A stretch of 64,000 bases of DNA, taken from the NCBI GenBank assembly GCA_028554795.2, contig CM068835.1, positions 54,772,219 through 54,836,218 on the forward strand, read 5' to 3'. Source of the DNA: Sinohyriopsis cumingii. Taxonomy: Eukaryota; Mollusca; Bivalvia; Unionida; Unionidae. Made by a program: the position numbers and the translations under genes. The notes beneath the pieces were generated by a model. The model saw only the letters and a program-made list of their open reading frames with translations, did not search any database and was not told the origin of the DNA. The stretch's first letter is position 1. Each line of letters opens with the position of its first letter. Of this stretch, positions 60,001-64,000 are shown one piece after another.

Positions 60001-60722
60001 ATGGACGACACAGAGATTATGATCCACATCGAAGAATTAAACAGGAACCGCAAGATGATTATGAGTCGCAAAATAGAGAAAGACGCCAAAATGATGCAAG
60101 GCGTATTGAAGCTAGACGAAATCGAAAGGGTAATCCATTAAGACCTGATAGGCATGGAATGGAGATGGGTGGAGCTGAAAGGACTGATGATTCACAAGCT
60201 GAAAATAAACCAGCTGAAAAACCCAATTTTCAGCTCTCGGGAAAGCTCACTGAGGATACTAATACTTACAGAGGTGTTGTTATTAAGTATAATGAACCTC
60301 CGGAGGCACGGAAGCCCAAAAAGAGATGGAGGCTGTACCCATTCAAAAATGATGAGGCTTTGCAATTACTGCATATTCACAGACAGAGTGCATATTTAAT
60401 AGGTCGAGATAGACTTGTAGCTGACATTCCTGTGGACCATCCTTCATGCTCTAAACAACACGCAGTGCTTCAGTACAGAATGGTTGACTTAAAACGTGAG
60501 GATGGCACTGTTGGAAAACGAGTAGCTCCATATATAATTGACTTAGACTCATCCAATGGAACATATGTGAATAATGAGAAGATAGAACCACGTCGTTATG
60601 TGGAGCTTTTTGAAAGGGATGTGATCAAATTCGGGTACAGCAGTCGTGAATATGTTTTGTTACATGAAAGGTCAGATACAAGTGAAGTTGCGGAAGCTGG
60701 AGAAGCAGGGGAATCACCCTAA
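54060..60722 (+). CDS. SNIP1: Smad nuclear-interacting protein 1 (FHA domain), 2 exons
   Basis: Nuclear FHA-domain protein known in animals as a spliceosome-associated factor and a regulator of Smad/NF-kB signalling and microRNA biogenesis. Exon 1 is 54060-54167 (36 codons, Lys/Ser/His-rich); the donor after TCG is GTTTGT. Exon 2 is 59841-60722, preceded by TTTACTTTCAG, and keeps the phase. The model gives 329 aa against 396 in human. Residues 37-150 are an Arg/Asp/Glu-rich low-complexity region with KQE motifs. The block ending KPKKRWRLYPFKNDEALQLL leads into the FHA domain (about 205-310), which has the expected G224-R225, S240-x-x-H243 and N275-G276 phosphothreonine-binding positions. SSREYVLLHE and an acidic tail close the protein, as in human. 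An additional small exon inside the 5.7-kb intron cannot be excluded. The start is the first ATG and is followed by the expected basic N-terminus; exon 1 is the least certain part. Confidence 0.93.
54736..54926. mobile_element. Fold-back MITE in SNIP1 intron 1
   Basis: 29-bp arms at 54736-54764 and 54898-54926 match at 26 positions and include a perfect 16-bp core, AGATCCGAACAAACTC. The spacer is 133 bp and holds no recognisable gene. Confidence 0.6.
54931..55235 (+). mobile_element. SINE-B copy, full length, plus orientation
   Basis: Head TCAGTGGTGGAATCCAAGAC with B box GTGTTTGATCCCC, then the core GCTCAGCATTAAGAGGTTAG and GTCAGGATAATGTCACAG, ending near AAGAATCCAAACC. It abuts a fold-back element and lies in SNIP1 intron 1. 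Confidence 0.8.
55430..56690. repeat. Diverged direct duplication in SNIP1 intron 1
   Basis: 55430-55680 and 56405-56690 share TGACTAAATAATG / TGCCTAAATAACG, GTTGACTGA(C/T)AGG, TTGG(T/C)AGCCCATATC, CCTAATGGAG-like and GTTGGAATG words in the same order. The 700 bp between them is unrelated. Confidence 0.5.
56667..56835. mobile_element. Fold-back element with 40-bp arms
   Basis: Arms at 56667-56706 and 56796-56835 (around GGAATGTGATGAAAGCC) are inverted repeats with a handful of mismatches. The spacer is 89 bp. The sequence just left of it belongs to a diverged duplicate of 55430-55680. Confidence 0.6.
57028..57180 (+). mobile_element. Pogo-like transposon terminus (partial)
   Basis: TA then CAGTAAAACCTGTTATGAGA, with the subterminal inverted words GGTCTTTTATAACAGGTTTT, a pattern typical of pogo/Tigger ends. 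The opposite terminus was not located. It is in SNIP1 intron 1. Confidence 0.45.
57534..57633. mobile_element. 100-bp fold-back MITE
   Basis: 20-bp terminal inverted repeats, TTAGTCTGGTTCCCTGCTTC and the complement TTAGTCTGCTTCCCTGCTTC (19/20), enclose 60 bp. The same terminal word forms the fold-back inside both copies of element D. A further half arm (TTAGCCTGCTTCCCGG) lies at about 57647-57662. Confidence 0.7.
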
Positions 60723-61385
60723 TATTCTGGCATTGATTTAACAATGATTTTCATCTTTTATACAGTGTGAACACCTCATTTTGTGTATGTGTGCATAAAT
60801 AACAGAACGTTAATATCTTTTATCCTGTAATGATATATGGCAATTATGCATTATTTGGTCTAAACAATACAGAAATTATGTGTGACCTGAGTTGTAATGA
60901 AACTTATAGAAGGGATATGATATTTTAAAGTTTACTGTGTACAAAATTTACAGAGACAAATATTCTTTTATAACCTTAAGATGTTGCATTATTGTATTTC
61001 TTTGTATTTGCCTGTGTTACTTCACATAGTGTATGTGAATTTGGTAAATAATCATTTAACTTTTTTGATAATTACTTTCATTTGTTCATATGCATGGACA
61101 ACAAAGTGTTTAGAGACATGATATGGTTGGATGATGATTCATATTTCTATTTTTTTATTTCCCTTGTTGCCTAGTATATAAAATATTATATGATGTTTTT
61201 GGCCAACTGCATGTATTTCTGAAAGGAAATTTTTCACAAGAGTTTCCTCTCTTCTTGAACTTAGATGTTGATGGGAAAGGAAACGCTCTACATATATTAT
61301 GAAGTTCTGACAGGGTGAAGTTGTTTGCATTTACAACATGTACAAAGGGGAGAATCTTGGCATACCTCTATGTTACTTTCATGTA

Positions 61386-61622
61386 GGGGCCCCATGTGGT
61401 CTAAAGCGCTGTCTGTTATGGATCACTGCCATCTCACCTCTGCGTGGGTTCAAGTCTCGGTTTCGGCTAATGTGGGTATGTGAGAAAGCTTGCCAGTAGC
61501 TTCTCTATGGTCGGTGGTTCTTTCTGGGGTTTTTCCGGGTTCTTCCTCCACCATTAATACTGGCTGCCGTGTATAGCCTATTATGTGCAGAAAAATGGCG
61601 TTAAACCCTACAACAAGAACAA
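61386..61622 (+). mobile_element. SINE-A copy 9, near full length
   Basis: Begins GGGGCCCCATGTGGTCTAAA, with a deletion of about 10 nt in the A-box region. The B box is GGTTCAAGTCTC and the tail AACAAGAACAAC. The flanks share CTTTCATG (61376-61383 and 61626-61633). It lies downstream of SNIP1. Confidence 0.88.
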
Positions 61623-61979
61623 CTGCTTTCATGAACTGTACAAATTTCTATGGATATTATACTTGGGACATTGTACGTGATCTTAGCACACAGCTATGAC
61701 TGCTCCCATGTACTTAGAAAATCAGTCTGAATTAGTCTAAAGTACACTGTATTTAGCAGTTATTACAATGGGGAAAAGAAATTTTGCTAGAGTAGACAAT
61801 AACAGTTCCTGAAAATGCATTGAATGAATTACCAAATATTTAAATGGGAAAAAAGATTATCAGCTCTTTTTTTAATACAATTTATAATCCATATTCCACT
61901 CATCAATCATCATCAAAATAGTGGGAACTCAAGGTTCTTTTAACAATACCTGAATTAAAGGTCTGTTTTTAAATATCCA

Positions 61980-62070
61980 GTTTAATCAGCAAGGAAAGCT
62001 GAGGAAATTTCTTTTTCTGTGAAAATCATACCTTATGCAAAATATGAAAATGTAGGGCACCACCTTAAAA
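61980..62070 (-). repeat. Dispersed repeat E, copy 3 (partial, inverted)
   Basis: The complement reads GGTGGTGCCCTACA, CATATTTTGCATAAGG and TTTCCTCAGCTTTCC, matching the other two copies over about 80 bp. It lies downstream of SNIP1. Confidence 0.5.
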
Positions 62071-62954
62071 CAAAAAACGTAAATATAAATTTGTGCAATT
62101 ATTTTTCTTATTGTCATATTATGTATGAGATTTTCAACAAAATGGTACATTAACATTGATTTTATCCATGAAAATAAGCTAATTGTGCTTTTTTTGCTCT
62201 TGCTTATATAACATGCCTTGAGGCAGTATTGTGTGCAGTGACCTTAATTATGGGAAAATTAGAAGTTTAAAATCACAGGAGTGAAGTCATCTTAAGTTTA
62301 AAACTGTTATGTAAAGTGAACGAAATATGTATTGAAAATGATCTTTTTCATTCATTTGTAATGAAATTAAGAAATAAAATTCGTGACAAACCAAGTTCAC
62401 TTTCTTCCATATTCTGGTGTTGAAAGAATAAGCAAATATTATAACCTTTGACCTTCATGAACCATATCTGTTTCACCCAATTTCAAACTAAAATTTATTA
62501 GCGACATATCAGGAATAATTATGGCAAGTTTCATGCTCTTGTCTTTCAGCATACCATTGATTGCTATGTCAGTAAAATGAAATATGCATTTTTCAAATAG
62601 CTCACTTTTCATCTTGAGCTTTTGTGGGACTTTGCTAGTAATGCATACAATAGTGTACTGTGGGTGGGAAAAAATAGGATTATTCACAAGGTCTGCATTG
62701 ATGCTTGCAATTTTAACGTTTCAGCTATACAATCAAAATTAAATCATAAAATAATACTTATGTGGTCTTTGACTCTGGTTTTGCGGAAACCATATATTTA
62801 TGGATGATGTCACATAGCTGTGTATGCGCGAACCATACATTTACGGTCAAACATAACCTAGCTCAATGCAGTTACATATTTTTATGACACTGGACAGTGA
62901 TGTCTATGGATGTCCAATCACATCCAATCATTGATCATGAATTAATAATGTCAG

Positions 62955-63046
62955 GAAGGTAATGTGTAAATGTCAGGGGGATAACATGTGTAAATGTCAG
63001 GGAGATAACATGTGTAAATGTCAGGGAGATAACGTGTAAATGGTCC
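62955..63046. repeat. Short tandem repeat, about 25-bp unit, 4 copies
   Basis: Unit ATGTGTAAATGTCAGGGAGA plus TAAC with small variations. Confidence 0.8.
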
Positions 63047-64000
63047 AGTAGATAACGGATCTGCATCATTGTAATAGTACTTCAGCAAAACAAATGTTAC
63101 AACAGACCAGGAGCACCCACATAATTTTTTTTGGGGGGGAGGTGACATTTAGTGGTCAGTAAGTTTTACAGATTTAGGCAAAACATGTTTAGAGGTGACC
63201 CCCCACCCTTTGCCCCTATTTGTCTGTGCCCATGCAAGAGACTTGTTTGACTGAGAAAGTCTGTTCTCAACAATGGATATTTATGTAAACAGTACGGTGG
63301 CTGTTAAATAGTTGCAGTCTTGCAGCTGTTTCATAAATAGTTGCCACTGATTACTGTATATATGTGTGGGGTAGTCTCAATTAGAATAAGTTTGTTAGGG
63401 CTTTTTTGTGGCAATGTACAGGTATAAATAGTAATATACTGAATTTGCCAGATCTGAGAATTAATTTTCTGCAGGAGTATGGCACATGTTGATGTGAAAG
63501 TGCTCAGAAATTTTCACTTGTTGAATTGCAAGTGCAATGACATGGCCATCTCATTGAGTAACAAAGTCAGGTTCTTCTAAATCGAGCTTAAACTAGTGGC
63601 CAGATTTGTTTATCAATGAGTTTATCATCAATCAATCAATCTTCAATATACAAAGTGTGATTCCACTTGGACAGGTACGTAAATGATAACTAAGATTTCA
63701 AAAGACATAGTGACAACATACTGAAAATGTCTTGCAGGAAATTTCATCCATTTAAAGTTCCCTCAAGTTTCAGTAATTAAAATTTAAACACTGCTATAAA
63801 ATTTAAACAATGTCATAGACTGATACTTAAACACTTAGTTAATAATTGAATTCACTGCTCTAATTTACAGAATAACTGCTTAACTGCTTAGCCTTGTTAC
63901 TGTGTTTAGAATCATGAATCACCTGTAAGGACAATTGAATAGCTCTGAAACTGTGTTCAGAATAATAAATCCCCCGTAAAAACAACTGCTTAACCAATGT

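Larger units (their letters stand above)
60723..64000. other. SNIP1 3' side and flank
   Basis: AT-rich with no further gene seen. It contains SINE-A copy 9, repeat E copy 3 and the 25-bp tandem repeat. AATAAA at 62373-62378 is a possible but distant polyadenylation signal; the true SNIP1 3' end was not determined. Confidence 0.5.

Noticed and set aside
59841-60722. SNIP1 large exon as a processed retrocopy
   Set aside because: The frame is intact, a good acceptor precedes it, an in-phase 5' exon exists at 54060 and no poly-A tail or duplication flanks it.

Overview
The window is eukaryotic, AT-rich nuclear DNA from an invertebrate, probably a mollusc or another lophotrochozoan. The evidence is GT-AG introns of 0.5-6 kb, recognisable animal proteins, a nuclear tRNA gene, and many tRNA-derived SINEs, pogo/Tigger-like DNA transposons, a Penelope-like RT remnant and minisatellites. 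The phylum is inferred from the style of the repeats and was not tested by a search.

Layout. Positions 577-25679 (minus) hold the 5' half of SF3A3, the 60-kDa subunit of U2 snRNP factor SF3a. Nine coding exons give residues 1-230, and the gene runs off the left edge. A tRNA-Trp(CCA) gene lies 292 bp upstream of the SF3A3 start, at 25971-26042 (plus). From 26 to 32 kb is intergenic DNA with a long TG/TA microsatellite and a 1.1-kb degenerate minisatellite. Positions 32013-52052 (minus) hold a complete six-exon, 195-codon BLOC1S3, a subunit of BLOC-1, which acts in biogenesis of lysosome-related organelles. Positions 54060-60722 (plus) hold SNIP1, an FHA-domain nuclear protein linked to spliceosome function, assembled from two exons (329 aa). 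BLOC1S3 and SNIP1 are head to head, about 2 kb between start codons. From 60.7 to 64 kb is the SNIP1 3' side, with no further gene seen.

Most of the remaining sequence is mobile or repetitive DNA in introns. There are about ten SINE-A copies, mostly with visible 8-12 bp target-site duplications, and four copies of a second family, SINE-B. A degraded pogo/Tigger element (5549-8241) contains two younger insertions, and a related copy at 46.55-46.92 kb lacks both, so the nesting order can be read directly. A 1.7-kb unit at 50086-51793 has perfect 27-bp terminal inverted repeats enclosing a broken Penelope-like reverse transcriptase; this is the least ordinary object here. A LINE fragment has lost its catalytic Asp pair, and a 36-bp minisatellite is split by a SINE.

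Two of the three protein genes (SF3A3, SNIP1) belong to the splicing machinery and are also linked on human 1p34.3, which suggests retained ancestral linkage. BLOC1S3 is functionally unrelated. All exon models were read by eye from splice signals, reading phase and protein similarity; no search or transcript data were available.
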